Notes: generated from the sequence alone by a model not told the origin. A stretch of 51,808 bases of DNA from Myxococcales bacterium (GCA_018780435.1 JADMJS010000164.1:1-51808); one strand, 5' to 3'. Positions 16,816-27,148 are shown, numbered from the stretch's first letter. Numbers and translations: made by a program.

Positions 16816-19800
16816 CTACTTACACCAGCCGGCGTCGGAACCGCTCGGGTCGCCGCAGTAGTGCGTGCCCGACTGGAAGTATGATTTACCGGTGTCGATG
16901 TTCTGAACGCAGCTCGACTGCAGGCTTACTTTGCAGCCGTTCACGCACTGCACGTCGGTTTGCTTCGGCAGATAGCAGCCGTAGCCCGTCGTGCAGGAGT
17001 TGATGGTGCAGTCCTTGAAGTCGTCGGCGCACACCGTCGGCCCGCCGGGGGTGCAGCCGGCGGACTCATTGCACGTGTCGCCGGTCGTACACGGCTCCCC
17101 GTCCTCGCACGGTGTGCCGATCACGGCGGGCGGGTTGTCACAGTTGCCCGTGTCGGGGTCGCAGACGTCATCGGTGCACTGCACACCGTCACTGCAGGCC
17201 TTGGGCGTCCCAGCGCACGTCCCAGCCGCACAGGTGTCGGTCAGGGTGCATGGCTTGCCGTCGTCGCACGAGCTCGTCGTCGGCGTCATCTGACACGCGG
17301 GGTCCGCACCCGCGCCCGGGCGGACGCACGCGGCGGCGAAGCACACGTCGCCGCTGGTGCAGGGCAGCGTATCGGTCGTAGCACAGAGCCCTTGGTCTGA
17401 GCACCTGCCGATCCCACACGCGCTCCCGGGGTCGCACGTCTCTCCGGTCAGCGGAGTCGACTCGCACCCAGACACCGGGTCGCACAGGTTGGCGGTGCAG
17501 GGGTTCTCGTCCGTGTCGGTCGGGCAGACAACAGGAACGTGAGGGCAGCCCTGGCCCATGATGCACTCGAGATCGGTGGTGCATACATCATCGTCGTCGC
17601 AGTCGGTCGGCGAGCCGCCGCAGACGCTGCCCGTGCACGTATCGCCGCTCGTGCACGGCTCACCGTCGTTGCAGTCTGTGCCGACCGACACCGCGGGGTG
17701 CGTACAGGATCCAGAGTCGCCCGCGCAGATGTCGACCGTACACTGATTGCCATCGTCGGAGCACGGCGTGCCGAACGCAGCAGGCGGATGGGAGCAACCA
17801 CCCGTGCCCGGGTCGCATACGTCGGCGGTGCAGAGGTTCTGGTCGTCGCAGTTCACGGCGATCCCCTCACAGGTGCTGCCGGACATACCGCAATTGTCGT
17901 TGGTTGTACATGCTGTCCCATCACTGCACGCGTAATAGGGGACTGTGAGACCAGGGCTGCAGTACCCTCCCCCGTTGCAAGTATCGGTCGGAGCGCCCAC
18001 GTAGTAGGGGACGCCCGTGCAGGGGTTGCCGTCTTCGCACTTGGTACCGAACGCGTCGTAGCCGGCGAAGGTGCACTTACCGTTCGTGCACGCGTTCGTG
18101 ATGCAGGCGCCCGGGGTACAATCGCCCGCATCCGTGCACGGTTGGCACCCGCTCGGGAATGGGAGGATCTGCATGACGCCACAGACGCCCGCGTTGCAGG
18201 TCGGGTCGGTGCAATCATCGATGACGAACGGGCACCACTCTACACCGGCGCACTCCGTACAATCCGGCTTTGCCACGTACGTGCACTGACCCGCGGTGCA
18301 GGTGCCTGTGAGGCAGCCGCCTGGAGTGACGCAATCGGTGTCTTCCATGCATGACCCGGCACAGGCCGCGATCTCCGTCGTGCAGCCGACGGTCGCTCCC
18401 GGAGAGGACGCGAGGCACGTCGTCATGGCCTCGAACTTGGCTTTGGCCGAGGCGTCGAAGGGCTGACACTTGGCGGTACAGTAGGCCCTCGAAGTGCCCG
18501 TGAGGCAGTCCCTGAAGCAGGCCGCCGCGTCGCCGCACGTGAGCCCCCCGCAAACGCCCGCGACCTTGTGCGCGCAATGGGCGACCGAGTTGTCGCACCA
18601 GTCGGTGGTACACGGGTCCTTGTCGTCGCACTGCGCGTCCATGCCGCAATTGTTGCAGGCGGACGGAATGACTGACGCGTTGAGCATGCAGTAGCCCTGG
18701 ATACAATCCTGGCACAGGTTCGCGGCAGCGCAGTCGAGGGCCGTGTCGCAGGCCGGACACGTGTCCGTGTGCGCGCACTGGCCGCCCTGACAGGTGTCGG
18801 TCGTGCAGTCGATCTGATCGTTGCACTCAAAGTCGGCGGAGCACGGGCCACAGCCGAGCTGCTGGCTCGTCATGCAGGACCCGAAGTAGCAGGTGTCTTT
18901 GGTGCATGAGTTCCCGTCGTCGCACTCGAAGTCGGCCGAGCAACAACCGGGTATCGTGAGGGCTTCGCACTTGTTGAGTGCACAGAAGTCCTGCGTGCAC
19001 GGGTCGTTATCATCGCATTGAAAATCAAACTGGCAGGCGCTACCGCATCCGGGGCCGGAACCGCCGGCCGCGTGGGCGCACTCGCCGCCTACACACGAGT
19101 CGACCGTACACGGGTCGGCGTCGTTGCAATCCAGGTCCGTTTGGCAGGAGTCCGGGTTGCACCCGGGTGCGTTCGGCGCGCTCGTATTCATGCACGTCCC
19201 GCCGAGGCAGACGTCGTCCGTGCAGAAGTCATCGTCGTCACACTGGACGTCGAAGATGCACTCGCCGCAGCCAGGGATGGTCGGGTTTGGCACGTGTGCG
19301 CAGCTTCCGCCCGAGCAGGTGTCGTTCGTGCAGGGGTCGCCATCGCTGCACTCCCCGTCTCCCGAGCAGCTCCCGCCGCAACCCGGCGCGCCCGCCATGG
19401 GGTCGTGCTGGCAGCCGCCCGCCTCACAGGTGTCGAGCGTGCAGGGGTCACCGTCCAGGCACGACTCCAGCGCGCCGACACACTGGCCGCCAAGACAGGC
19501 TTCGCCGGAGGTGCAGCCGTCGACGTCGTCGCACGGCACCCCGTCCGGGGCCTCGGCGCACGCGAACCCAGGGATTGGCGGTGGCGACATGAACAGCTCG
19601 AGCGAGAGCATCAAGCAGGACGGCCCGCCGCACGAGCCCGCTTGCCAAGGTCCGTCGATGGTGACCGGCGACATGGCGGGTGGCGCCGACGCGAAGAACC
19701 CGACTGGCGCGTCGCTCGCAATCTCGATGCACGCGTGGCCGTTCACGTCGACGGCGACGCCGCCGCTCGCGCCTCCCGGTCCGCCGCTCCAGAAGAGCGA

Positions 19801-21234
19801 CGCACCTGGGGCTCCGGACGTCATCACGTCGACGCACCAGGTGGCCGACGACAGCTCGACCGAGACCGGCGTGCATGTTCCACCACAGGCGCCGGTCGAC
19901 GGCGGCGGCGTTTCGACGCGAGCAGTGGCCCAAGCGCCGTCGACGAGTGCGGCGACGAGCAGCGTCGCCGAGGCGCCCTCGACGCCCTCGAGGCAGGCGG
20001 TGCCATCGGCTCCGGAGGTGGCGACGGACACGGCGCCGGCGCCAAAGGACACGGCGACGATGTCGGCCCCGGACACGGGGACGCCGCCGACGGTGGCCGT
20101 CACATCGAAGCACCCCTCCTTGTCCACGGGGGCCGCGAGCATCCACCAGGTGAAGTGGCTAGCGACGAAGGTCGCTCCGAACGATCCGTCCGGGTTCGCG
20201 ACGACGCTGGCGACCCCGCCCTGCTTCCAGCCGCCCGCCGAGAAGTCGTACCAGTACGCGTCCAGGGATGCTCCCAGGTCCGTCGGGACCAGGCCGTCGG
20301 GGATTCGGAGGGTCACGGAGGCCGACTTGCCGGCTTTCAGCGTGAGTGGGGCGCCGTCGGACGTGAACGTGAAGTCAGCCAGAGCGATGGCCGACAGAGC
20401 GGGCCCGGGCACGCCGTTGCTGGCTGCCTGCGCCAGCGGCGCTGGTACCGCGATGAGCTCGGGAGTCGTGGGGTCGATGACCGCGACGGAGAGCTCGACA
20501 GGTCCCGTCGGAGCGCCGCCGCTGGCGGTCACGAACGCACCAGCCGGCGCTGAGAGCCCGAAGGTGGGGCGCGACACCGTGACGGGGAGCGAGGGTTCGA
20601 AGGTCAGAGTGGCTTCCGCCGCGGCGAGGATCACGGGCAGGGCCAGCGTGGCATCCGCTTCGACGGTGACCGACCGAGCGCTGGCGGCATAACCCGGCGC
20701 TTGAACGGTGAGCCAGTGGGAGCCCGCCGGCACCGTAGGCAGGATCACGCGGCCATCGACACCCGCGACGATGGGAGTCGCGCCGTCGAGCATGACGCTC
20801 CCGGCCGGCAGGGCGAACCCGGCCGCATTGCGGAGCTGAACCTGCAGAGCGCCGTCCCCGGGTGTGACCGGCACGTCCGGATCGCTCGGCACGTCGGGAT
20901 CGGCGGGCACGTCGGGACTTTCGGGTACGTCGGGGCCTTCGGGTACGTCGGGGCCTTCGGGTACGTCGGGGAGGTTCGATGTGTCCGGAGGGTCCCCGGG
21001 AACATCGAGCGGCGTGGCAGTGTCGCCTGCGTCCGTAGTGCCCGCGACATCGGTGTTGCCCGCGCTGTCGTCATCGAGCGTGGTGTCGGTGACCTGTCCG
21101 GCAGGTGCAGCCGGCTCCGAGTCACCACACGCCGCTGGTCCCACGCCGACGAAGAGCGCGAGACCGACCACCCCTCGGGCACACCGATGCCACTGCGAAG
21201 TCATCGTCAATCTGTGTGTCTTGCGGACGTTCAT
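16816..21234 (-). CDS. Cys-rich repeat lipoprotein with N-terminal beta domains
   Basis: This 1472-residue protein has ATG 21234 with TGGAG 7 bases upstream. The signal sequence ends VGPAACGDS; Cys36 is the likely lipid site, although the Pro at -3 is unusual. Residues about 95-125 are six DVPxxP units. Residues about 130-200 resemble a carboxypeptidase-regulatory-like/prealbumin-fold module (LPTVPAGSHWLTVQAPGYA). Further beta regions follow to about 555. From about 558 to 1440 are some twenty Cys-rich modules of the form CxDGDPCTxDxCxxGxCxH, each probably with paired disulfides. It is the last gene of the packed operon, 18 bp after the 1780-residue gene. I infer a long stiff extracellular stalk; its binding partner is unknown. 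Confidence 0.88.
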   Translation of the reverse strand: MNVRKTHRLTMTSQWHRCARGVVGLALFVGVGPAACGDSEPAAPAGQVTDTTLDDDSAGNTDVAGTTDAGDTATPLDVPGDPPDTSNLPDVPEGPDVPEGPDVPESPDVPADPDVPSDPDVPVTPGDGALQVQLRNAAGFALPAGSVMLDGATPIVAGVDGRVILPTVPAGSHWLTVQAPGYAASARSVTVEADATLALPVILAAAEATLTFEPSLPVTVSRPTFGLSAPAGAFVTASGGAPTGPVELSVAVIDPTTPELIAVPAPLAQAASNGVPGPALSAIALADFTFTSDGAPLTLKAGKSASVTLRIPDGLVPTDLGASLDAYWYDFSAGGWKQGGVASVVANPDGSFGATFVASHFTWWMLAAPVDKEGCFDVTATVGGVPVSGADIVAVSFGAGAVSVATSGADGTACLEGVEGASATLLVAALVDGAWATARVETPPPSTGACGGTCTPVSVELSSATWCVDVMTSGAPGASLFWSGGPGGASGGVAVDVNGHACIEIASDAPVGFFASAPPAMSPVTIDGPWQAGSCGGPSCLMLSLELFMSPPPIPGFACAEAPDGVPCDDVDGCTSGEACLGGQCVGALESCLDGDPCTLDTCEAGGCQHDPMAGAPGCGGSCSGDGECSDGDPCTNDTCSGGSCAHVPNPTIPGCGECIFDVQCDDDDFCTDDVCLGGTCMNTSAPNAPGCNPDSCQTDLDCNDADPCTVDSCVGGECAHAAGGSGPGCGSACQFDFQCDDNDPCTQDFCALNKCEALTIPGCCSADFECDDGNSCTKDTCYFGSCMTSQQLGCGPCSADFECNDQIDCTTDTCQGGQCAHTDTCPACDTALDCAAANLCQDCIQGYCMLNASVIPSACNNCGMDAQCDDKDPCTTDWCDNSVAHCAHKVAGVCGGLTCGDAAACFRDCLTGTSRAYCTAKCQPFDASAKAKFEAMTTCLASSPGATVGCTTEIAACAGSCMEDTDCVTPGGCLTGTCTAGQCTYVAKPDCTECAGVEWCPFVIDDCTDPTCNAGVCGVMQILPFPSGCQPCTDAGDCTPGACITNACTNGKCTFAGYDAFGTKCEDGNPCTGVPYYVGAPTDTCNGGGYCSPGLTVPYYACSDGTACTTNDNCGMSGSTCEGIAVNCDDQNLCTADVCDPGTGGCSHPPAAFGTPCSDDGNQCTVDICAGDSGSCTHPAVSVGTDCNDGEPCTSGDTCTGSVCGGSPTDCDDDDVCTTDLECIMGQGCPHVPVVCPTDTDENPCTANLCDPVSGCESTPLTGETCDPGSACGIGRCSDQGLCATTDTLPCTSGDVCFAAACVRPGAGADPACQMTPTTSSCDDGKPCTLTDTCAAGTCAGTPKACSDGVQCTDDVCDPDTGNCDNPPAVIGTPCEDGEPCTTGDTCNESAGCTPGGPTVCADDFKDCTINSCTTGYGCYLPKQTDVQCVNGCKVSLQSSCVQNIDTGKSYFQSGTHYCGDPSGSDAGWCK
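20860..20967 (-). repeat. six 18-bp units encoding DVPxxP linker
   Basis: The minus strand encodes six consecutive hexapeptides DVPEGP, DVPEGP, DVPESP, DVPADP, DVPSDP and DVPVTP. The first units are nearly identical in DNA, pointing to recent slippage. The linker lies between the lipid anchor and the first folded domain, where length variation would change reach from the membrane. Confidence 0.88.
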
Positions 21235-21252
21235 GAGATTCTCCAGAGTGGT

Positions 21253-24200
21253 TCAGGGCTCTTCGATGGGCCGTGTTCGGTATCGGAAGTAGAGGACAAT
21301 GTCGTCGATGCGGGGCTTGCTTTCGTCCGGGAGTCCGCTCCCGGTGAGCCATGCGCTCTCCATGGCGCCACCGCCGACGAAGAGTGGGATCACCATCTTC
21401 CAGTCGTTCGACGAGAGGCTTCGCCCGCGCGCGAAGTAGTTCCAGCAGGGCGCGGCGTCGATCCCATCGGCGCCCCCTTCTGCGTTGAGGCATGCCTTGA
21501 AGGCCGAGGAGCGCGCCACGTACGTTGGCACGGTCTCGAGCTGCGCTTCCGTGCTCTGCGGCGCGTAGCCGACCACACGGGTCCGAATGGGGTAGCCGAG
21601 CACAGGCAAGGTCCCGGTCTCCATGACGACTGACTCGGGGCGACAGGCGCGCATCAGATCGGTCCCGCCGCGGATGAGCTCGTAGTAGAGCCGCCGCTCG
21701 CCGTCCGCGAGGTTCTTGCCCATGACGTCGACGGCGACGTTGCCGTCCCCTTCACCGTCGAGCACCTGATTGCACTCGAGCGGGTCGATGAGCCATGAGG
21801 GGCCGCCCTTGGCGTTCTCCTGAAGCGCGAGCGGGATGCTGATCGGGATCTCGATCTGGTCCGCGGGGAGCAGCCCGCGGATCCGTCGTTTGTAGTAAGG
21901 CGGCTGCGTGATGAGGTTGTGGAACTGCTCGCCCGCGGTCACGACCTTCCCGGTCTTGCCGTCGACCTGGTCGCGCAGTGACGGGAAGAGCTGGTCGCGC
22001 ACCGAGAAGCGGAGGACGCGCGAGTTCGCGCCGTAGTCACAGTCGATGCCCTCCGCTCCGCAGTAACCCTGCGACAAGTCCTCGAGCTGCAACACGAAGT
22101 CGCGTGCTTCATCGAGGGTCAGGAGTGCGAGCGACTGGCTCACGAGGGAGCTCGCTTCGGCCGGTCCGAGGTTGTACTGATGGATGAACGCCATCGTCAT
22201 TCGATACGCCGTCTGAACGACGTCCTGGAAGGAGCTCGACGCGCCTCTCACCAGGTGGTCGCCCAGCAGGACAAAGCCCGATTCGCGGCCTACCAGGTGG
22301 TCGGCGACAGACTTCACGTCCCCCTGATAGCGGTCCACCACATGCTGCGCCTTGAAGCGCAGGTCGTCGATGCGCGCACCGAGGTTGAGCGTCGTCTGAT
22401 TGAGCTCACCGAGCGAGTCGATGAGCCCGTGAACTTGCTCCCCGGCCGCTACAGCCTCCGCGTGGACCCACAGGAGCTCCTTCTCGTCGAGCATGTCCCC
22501 TTCGAGATCGGCGAGCTGATGCTCCACCGCGGTCTTGGCCGCCGTGAGTGAGATCTGCTCCGCCTGACTGAATGCATAGAAGACCGCCCCGAGCGCGGCC
22601 TTGATGGCTTCACCGATGCAGTCGGTGCCGCCCGCGAAGCCCACGACGAAGAGGCACGAAGTGGGCTCGATGAGCATCGTGGCCGTCTCGAAGACCGCCT
22701 CGGTAATGGCGATCGACTGGTCGATGGCCGTGGCCGTGGCCCGGAGCTTCCGTTCGATGGCGCCGAAGTCGTCGTTCAGTCCCTCCATCTGCTGGATTCG
22801 GTCCGCGATGGAATTGAGGCGGACCATGAGCACGCGGAGCTCGGCGATAACGCCCATTCGTTGCCGGTCGACGAGCGCTTTGTCCTGGAGCAGAGCGCCC
22901 ATGGCGCCTCCAACACACGCGCGCGGCGATCCGTTCACCTGCACCTGCTGCTGCGCTTTGTCTAGCACACACGTCGGCGCTACACCGCCGTTTGTGGCGT
23001 CTGTGAACACAGCGGCGACCTGTGCGCAGCTGCCGGCCTCAGAGTCCACGTGGTTCTCGAAGTCCGCACATTCGACGGTCGAACCCGTTGGGCAGCCTTC
23101 GCCGCCTTCCAGGACGCAGTCCCGTGCCGCCAGCCAGCTCGCGGTGTCCACATATTGCTTCATCAGGTATTGGCAGTAGTCTTCGGTCTCACCAGTCGGG
23201 TCGGAGGGGTCGGGATCGCCGCAGATCTCCACAAGCGAGTCGGCGAGTGCGTCCTCGGCGTCGTCAAGGGACGCCTCGAGCGTGTCGAGGTCTGTGAGTG
23301 CGCCCTGCAGGTTCTGCACGGCGCCGACCACGCTGGTCTGCGCGGCGCCGATGAGTCCACCTGGGACTTGGGCCGGCCCTGGCCCGACGAGTCGGTCCCG
23401 GTACGAGAGCCAGTTGGCACGGCTCGGGTCCGAGCTCTCGAAGAAGACCACATCGCCCTGGACCCCCAGCGCATTCCGCGACGGGCTGAGCTGCTGCAGC
23501 ACCGCCTGCCCTTGCTCCAGGACGGCCCCGGCCTGACCGGCGTAGGCGAATTGCTGACCCTGCCACCGCCTTTGGGTCGCCATCAGGTAGACCTGGATGA
23601 GGAACTCCTGTTGCATCAAGTGGTCGGCGTAGACGAAATCGGTCGCGCCGGTGTTGGCGAAGACGCGGCGCTCGAGGTCGACGAGCTCCGCGAGGGCCCC
23701 CATCCGGTCGGATGCGATGGTGTTTAGCAACGTCGTCCAGTCGGCCCCACTGGACTTGAACCCCGCCGCCGGCCAGTCGTAGAGCACGCGCGTGGTCGTT
23801 CGCCCGACGATCTGTTCGATGAGCGCGTCGTAGAGCCGGATGGCCTTCCGGAGCTGGTCGCCCTTGAACGAGAGCGCTGCTCCTGCAGCGAACGGGTTGA
23901 CGGCGTTCCGGAAGAGCACCAAGAACGCGTCGGAGCGCGCGCGGTCTCCACCGAACTTGAGCACTTGGGCGAGGCCCTGCCAGAAGCGGTTGTGCTCCTG
24001 CAGCATGAACGCCGTCTCGTTGCCCAGAGCGGCGTCCTTGCATGACGCGGTGGGGATGGTGTCGACGCAGAAGAGGTCGTTGCCGGACTTGGGCGACCCG
24101 TCGAGCCCGGCCGTGAGCCCCGAGGGGTTGACCCAGCCCTTCAGGATCGCCTTCTGATGCAGAGCCAGACCGCACCGGAGCTGGTGCTCGTCGACGCACG

Positions 24201-26595
24201 CCGGGGGTGGCGTCGGGTCCGAGGGGTCGCAGGCGAGCAGGCGGCTCGAGACGAAGTCGTAGACGTTCAGGTACGACTGCGCGCCGTCCGCACTCTGGCC
24301 GAGCGAGGCGAGCGCGCCGTCGATCGCGTCCGAGAAGTCGAGGAGGGCTGGGAAGATGGTGGTGCGGCCGATCGGGCTGTACGCAGTGGGCTCCCCGCGG
24401 CGTCGCGACTGCTGGATGTAGGCCTCTGTCGCGAGGCCCGAGGCGAACTGAGCGCGGGCCCACGCCGAGCTCGCTGGGCTCGGCGCGTCGCCGGCCGCCG
24501 CGTCGGCGTCGGTACAGTGCGCTTCTATCGCGGCCTCGACCTCCTCGAGGAGCTCGAGATCACTCGGGAACGCTGCTACGGGTGTCGCGGGCGAGAGCGG
24601 GACCGGGACGGTGAGCGCGCTCCCGTCGGACAGCGACTGCGTCAGGATGAAGCCGCCTTCGAGTGTCACGTCCGTCTTGACCAGGCCGGAGATCTTCTCG
24701 CGGTACATGCCGTGGAAGCGCGCGGTGCTGGCGTCGAAGGGACCGATGAGCTCGATGCGACGACGTACGGTGCGTCCGAACAGATTGCGCACGACTAGGT
24801 CTTCAGCGGACGCGTCGTCACAGGCGCCGCCTTCCGCGATGCAGAACGACGCCGGGACTTCGATGAGCCCCATGAGGCGGATCCGGGCGAGGTCGGGCGA
24901 GTAGAGCCCGACGAAGGGGATCTGGTTCTCGGCCACGCTCGTAGCTGCGGGCCAGGCGTACGGGAGACCCTGGTTACCATCGAGGAGTCCGCGGACGAGA
25001 TAGCCCTGAGTGACGTCGACGAGGTCGTCGCCCTGATCCAGGTTGTTCGCTTGGGCGAGCGCATCCCAGCTCGTCCAGTTGGACGTGACCTCGAGCCTCA
25101 TCGCGATCGCCAGCGGGCGCGACCCATTGAGGGCGTTCTTGGTGCCGCCAAGCGTAATCGTGAGCTGGCCCGAGTACTGCCCAGACGGCGACGCCTTGAC
25201 GAAGGTGACCGGGATCGAGTCGGAGTCCCCGTTGTCGAAGATCACGCGGACGCGGGCCGTGTAGGTCCCGGGCGTCAGCGCGTCGGCGACGGCCGGCTCG
25301 AGCTCCAAGCGGATGTCCGTCCGCTTCGACGCGTTCACGGTGCCGAAGGGGCTGAGCGCACGGATCCATTGCTCGCTCGGGTCGATGAGGCAGTCTTTCT
25401 GGCGGGCCTCGCATTGCGTCTGGCTCTCGCCCACCGGGGGTGTGGCGCAATCCACGAACGGCCGCAGGCAGGCACCATCCTGCTTTACGTCGTATATGAT
25501 CTCCATCCGGTAGCCGAACCCGACGGCAGGGTTGCCGAGGACCTGCTTCTTGGTGAGGAGATCCATGATGACCATGGGGGAGCTGTCAGACGGCTGGAGA
25601 GCCGTGAGGTTCAGGCGTTCCCGCGAGAACCGGATCGCATAGCTCTTGGGATCGAACTCGAAGGTCTCGTCCGAACCGGCGGCGCTCGGGAGCGCACGGC
25701 AGTGATTGTCGACGCCGCAGTACCACTCGGTGTCCGGGCAATCGACGCTGCGGTAACACATGGGTGCGCAGCGGCCGAGTAGGCAATAGGCGCCCGACGG
25801 GCATTCGGAGTCGGCACCGCAGGTCGTCTTCGTGACGTCGACCGTGGTGCACCGGCCACGGCCGTAGTCACAGACCTTCAGGGGCCCGGAGCACGTGACG
25901 TCGAGCGCCTCGATCGCCGGTTCGCGCGAGGCGATCACGCCGCAATCACGCTGGCAGGTGTGGCGCGACGCGTCGCAGTAGAGCCCATCGCCACACTCGT
26001 CGTCGGTCATGCAAGGCACGAGGTCTGGCGACTCGCACACCATCCCCACGCCATCACCGCTGGGCGCGCATCCCGGCTGTTCGAGAAACGCGAGGACGCA
26101 GAGATCCAGGTCGTAGATGTCGAAGCGGCCGTTGCCGTCTTGGTCGAGGAAACGGTTGAGGTTCGCTTCGAGGGAGCACGCGTTACTCGAGAAGGCTGGC
26201 TGGAGGCCGCCGAGGTAGTGCGCGATGCACTTATCGAGGATGTCGAGGCTCATCCGGAACTTGGCCGGTCTACACCAGAACGCCTTGCGCCCTGGCAGCG
26301 CCTTGCCTTCCACGCAGATCTCGCCCGCGGCGCACGCGGCGCGGTTCATGACCACGCCACTAGGCGTCTCGGTCTCGCAGGGGATCTCGCATTCCGGGCT
26401 CGCGCCGCTCCCGGGCGCGTGGTCGACGCAGACGGTCGCGTAGGCGTTCAGCGCGCAGGCGCCTTCGTCGCTGCAGGGTTGGTCCTGACCGCCGGCGCCG
26501 ACACACTCGCTTGGGACCTCGGCGATTGGGCCCGCGGCGCCTGCGAGCCGTGCGAGGAACAACATCGTGAGCAAGGGCAGGTGCGCGGCCCGCAT
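21253..26595 (-). CDS. 1780-residue secreted protein with dockerin-like loop, helical core and TcA-like C-terminus
   Basis: The start ATG 26595 has GGAGG 8 bases upstream, and the signal peptide ends near LARLAGAAG (no lipobox). Residues about 30-300 are Cys-rich; within them, at about 150, DQDGNGRFDIYDLDLC is an EF-hand/dockerin-type calcium loop followed by a short helix. Residues about 320-700 are beta-rich. Residues about 720-1490 are mostly helical, with long stretches of coiled-coil character (GVIAELRVLMVRLNSIADRI). The last 250 residues contain FSVRDQLFPSLRDQVDGKTG, QIEIPISIPLAL and a terminal PRIDDIVLYFRYRTRP. This resembles the C-terminal region of large Tc-toxin A-like and related myxobacterial proteins. 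The gene lies 1 bp after the small cohesin-like lipoprotein gene. Function is unknown; a scaffold or large surface complex component is likely. Confidence 0.85.
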   Translation of the reverse strand: MRAAHLPLLTMLFLARLAGAAGPIAEVPSECVGAGGQDQPCSDEGACALNAYATVCVDHAPGSGASPECEIPCETETPSGVVMNRAACAAGEICVEGKALPGRKAFWCRPAKFRMSLDILDKCIAHYLGGLQPAFSSNACSLEANLNRFLDQDGNGRFDIYDLDLCVLAFLEQPGCAPSGDGVGMVCESPDLVPCMTDDECGDGLYCDASRHTCQRDCGVIASREPAIEALDVTCSGPLKVCDYGRGRCTTVDVTKTTCGADSECPSGAYCLLGRCAPMCYRSVDCPDTEWYCGVDNHCRALPSAAGSDETFEFDPKSYAIRFSRERLNLTALQPSDSSPMVIMDLLTKKQVLGNPAVGFGYRMEIIYDVKQDGACLRPFVDCATPPVGESQTQCEARQKDCLIDPSEQWIRALSPFGTVNASKRTDIRLELEPAVADALTPGTYTARVRVIFDNGDSDSIPVTFVKASPSGQYSGQLTITLGGTKNALNGSRPLAIAMRLEVTSNWTSWDALAQANNLDQGDDLVDVTQGYLVRGLLDGNQGLPYAWPAATSVAENQIPFVGLYSPDLARIRLMGLIEVPASFCIAEGGACDDASAEDLVVRNLFGRTVRRRIELIGPFDASTARFHGMYREKISGLVKTDVTLEGGFILTQSLSDGSALTVPVPLSPATPVAAFPSDLELLEEVEAAIEAHCTDADAAAGDAPSPASSAWARAQFASGLATEAYIQQSRRRGEPTAYSPIGRTTIFPALLDFSDAIDGALASLGQSADGAQSYLNVYDFVSSRLLACDPSDPTPPPACVDEHQLRCGLALHQKAILKGWVNPSGLTAGLDGSPKSGNDLFCVDTIPTASCKDAALGNETAFMLQEHNRFWQGLAQVLKFGGDRARSDAFLVLFRNAVNPFAAGAALSFKGDQLRKAIRLYDALIEQIVGRTTTRVLYDWPAAGFKSSGADWTTLLNTIASDRMGALAELVDLERRVFANTGATDFVYADHLMQQEFLIQVYLMATQRRWQGQQFAYAGQAGAVLEQGQAVLQQLSPSRNALGVQGDVVFFESSDPSRANWLSYRDRLVGPGPAQVPGGLIGAAQTSVVGAVQNLQGALTDLDTLEASLDDAEDALADSLVEICGDPDPSDPTGETEDYCQYLMKQYVDTASWLAARDCVLEGGEGCPTGSTVECADFENHVDSEAGSCAQVAAVFTDATNGGVAPTCVLDKAQQQVQVNGSPRACVGGAMGALLQDKALVDRQRMGVIAELRVLMVRLNSIADRIQQMEGLNDDFGAIERKLRATATAIDQSIAITEAVFETATMLIEPTSCLFVVGFAGGTDCIGEAIKAALGAVFYAFSQAEQISLTAAKTAVEHQLADLEGDMLDEKELLWVHAEAVAAGEQVHGLIDSLGELNQTTLNLGARIDDLRFKAQHVVDRYQGDVKSVADHLVGRESGFVLLGDHLVRGASSSFQDVVQTAYRMTMAFIHQYNLGPAEASSLVSQSLALLTLDEARDFVLQLEDLSQGYCGAEGIDCDYGANSRVLRFSVRDQLFPSLRDQVDGKTGKVVTAGEQFHNLITQPPYYKRRIRGLLPADQIEIPISIPLALQENAKGGPSWLIDPLECNQVLDGEGDGNVAVDVMGKNLADGERRLYYELIRGGTDLMRACRPESVVMETGTLPVLGYPIRTRVVGYAPQSTEAQLETVPTYVARSSAFKACLNAEGGADGIDAAPCWNYFARGRSLSSNDWKMVIPLFVGGGAMESAWLTGSGLPDESKPRIDDIVLYFRYRTRPIEEP

Positions 26596-26596
26596 C

Positions 26597-27148
26597 TCAG
26601 CGCCCTCCGGTAGGGGTGAGCCCGGGCAGCGTCAGCGCCGGTCCGAATCGCACCCCAAGATCGGCGTCGGCGGGCGCAAAGACGGGCCGTTCGGGGCGAA
26701 GCGACAGCGTGGCTGCGTTCGCGTCCGTCCGCTTGAAGGTGAGCTGGGCGAGTGGCCCCCCGGCGATCCGCTCGAGTGAGCCGGTGCCGAAGGCCACGAG
26801 ACGTACGCGCCCGGCGTCGGGCTGCACGACGAGCTGCTTGCCTGCGCGGGTCAATGCGGCGCCTGCGACGCTGCGCACGAGCGCCACGTTGCCGGAGAGC
26901 TCGAGTTGAACCTCGATGGCACGAGGGCCCGGCTCGTCGGGCAGTTGTGTGTAGTAGAGTTCCACGGTGACGTCAGGACCCATCGGATCGCCGACGACCG
27001 CCAGTCGGAGGGACTCCGCGGGGGCGGTCTCGATCGCCGGGACGGGGCTCTCGGGCGCCGACGACGTGCCCAATGGGGGCGCTGAGGGCACGGGCGAAGC
27101 GCACGAGATCAGCGCCATGGTTACGCCCAGAAGGCCGCGGCAGCTCAT
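26597..27148 (-). CDS. small lipoprotein with a cohesin-like domain
   Basis: This is a 183-residue protein. I chose ATG 27148 because it forms a 4-base ATGA overlap with the upstream gene and gives a lipoprotein signal at once ([16 protein letters not shown], lipobox ALISC). An ATG at 27157 is also possible. After a Pro/Ser linker the mature domain, about residues 45-175, has [16 protein letters not shown], then [20 protein letters not shown], then [13 protein letters not shown] and a terminal [10 protein letters not shown]. These features align with the domain at the N-terminal part of the 32907-40289 protein (FGKQL.., IPVGPIVELVFRRQ, ADDALWG) and more loosely with 5726-6499 and 40286-41173. 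A single-domain cohesin-like lipoprotein next to a dockerin-like protein suggests an anchor-partner pair, which is inference. Confidence 0.82.
   Translation of the reverse strand: MSCRGLLGVTMALISCASPVPSAPPLGTSSAPESPVPAIETAPAESLRLAVVGDPMGPDVTVELYYTQLPDEPGPRAIEVQLELSGNVALVRSVAGAALTRAGKQLVVQPDAGRVRLVAFGTGSLERIAGGPLAQLTFKRTDANAATLSLRPERPVFAPADADLGVRFGPALTLPGLTPTGGR

Noticed and set aside
19018..20692. Two 510-520-codon plus-strand frames
   Set aside because: They are antisense to the Cys-rich lipoprotein; regular Cys codons on the minus strand keep the complementary frames open.
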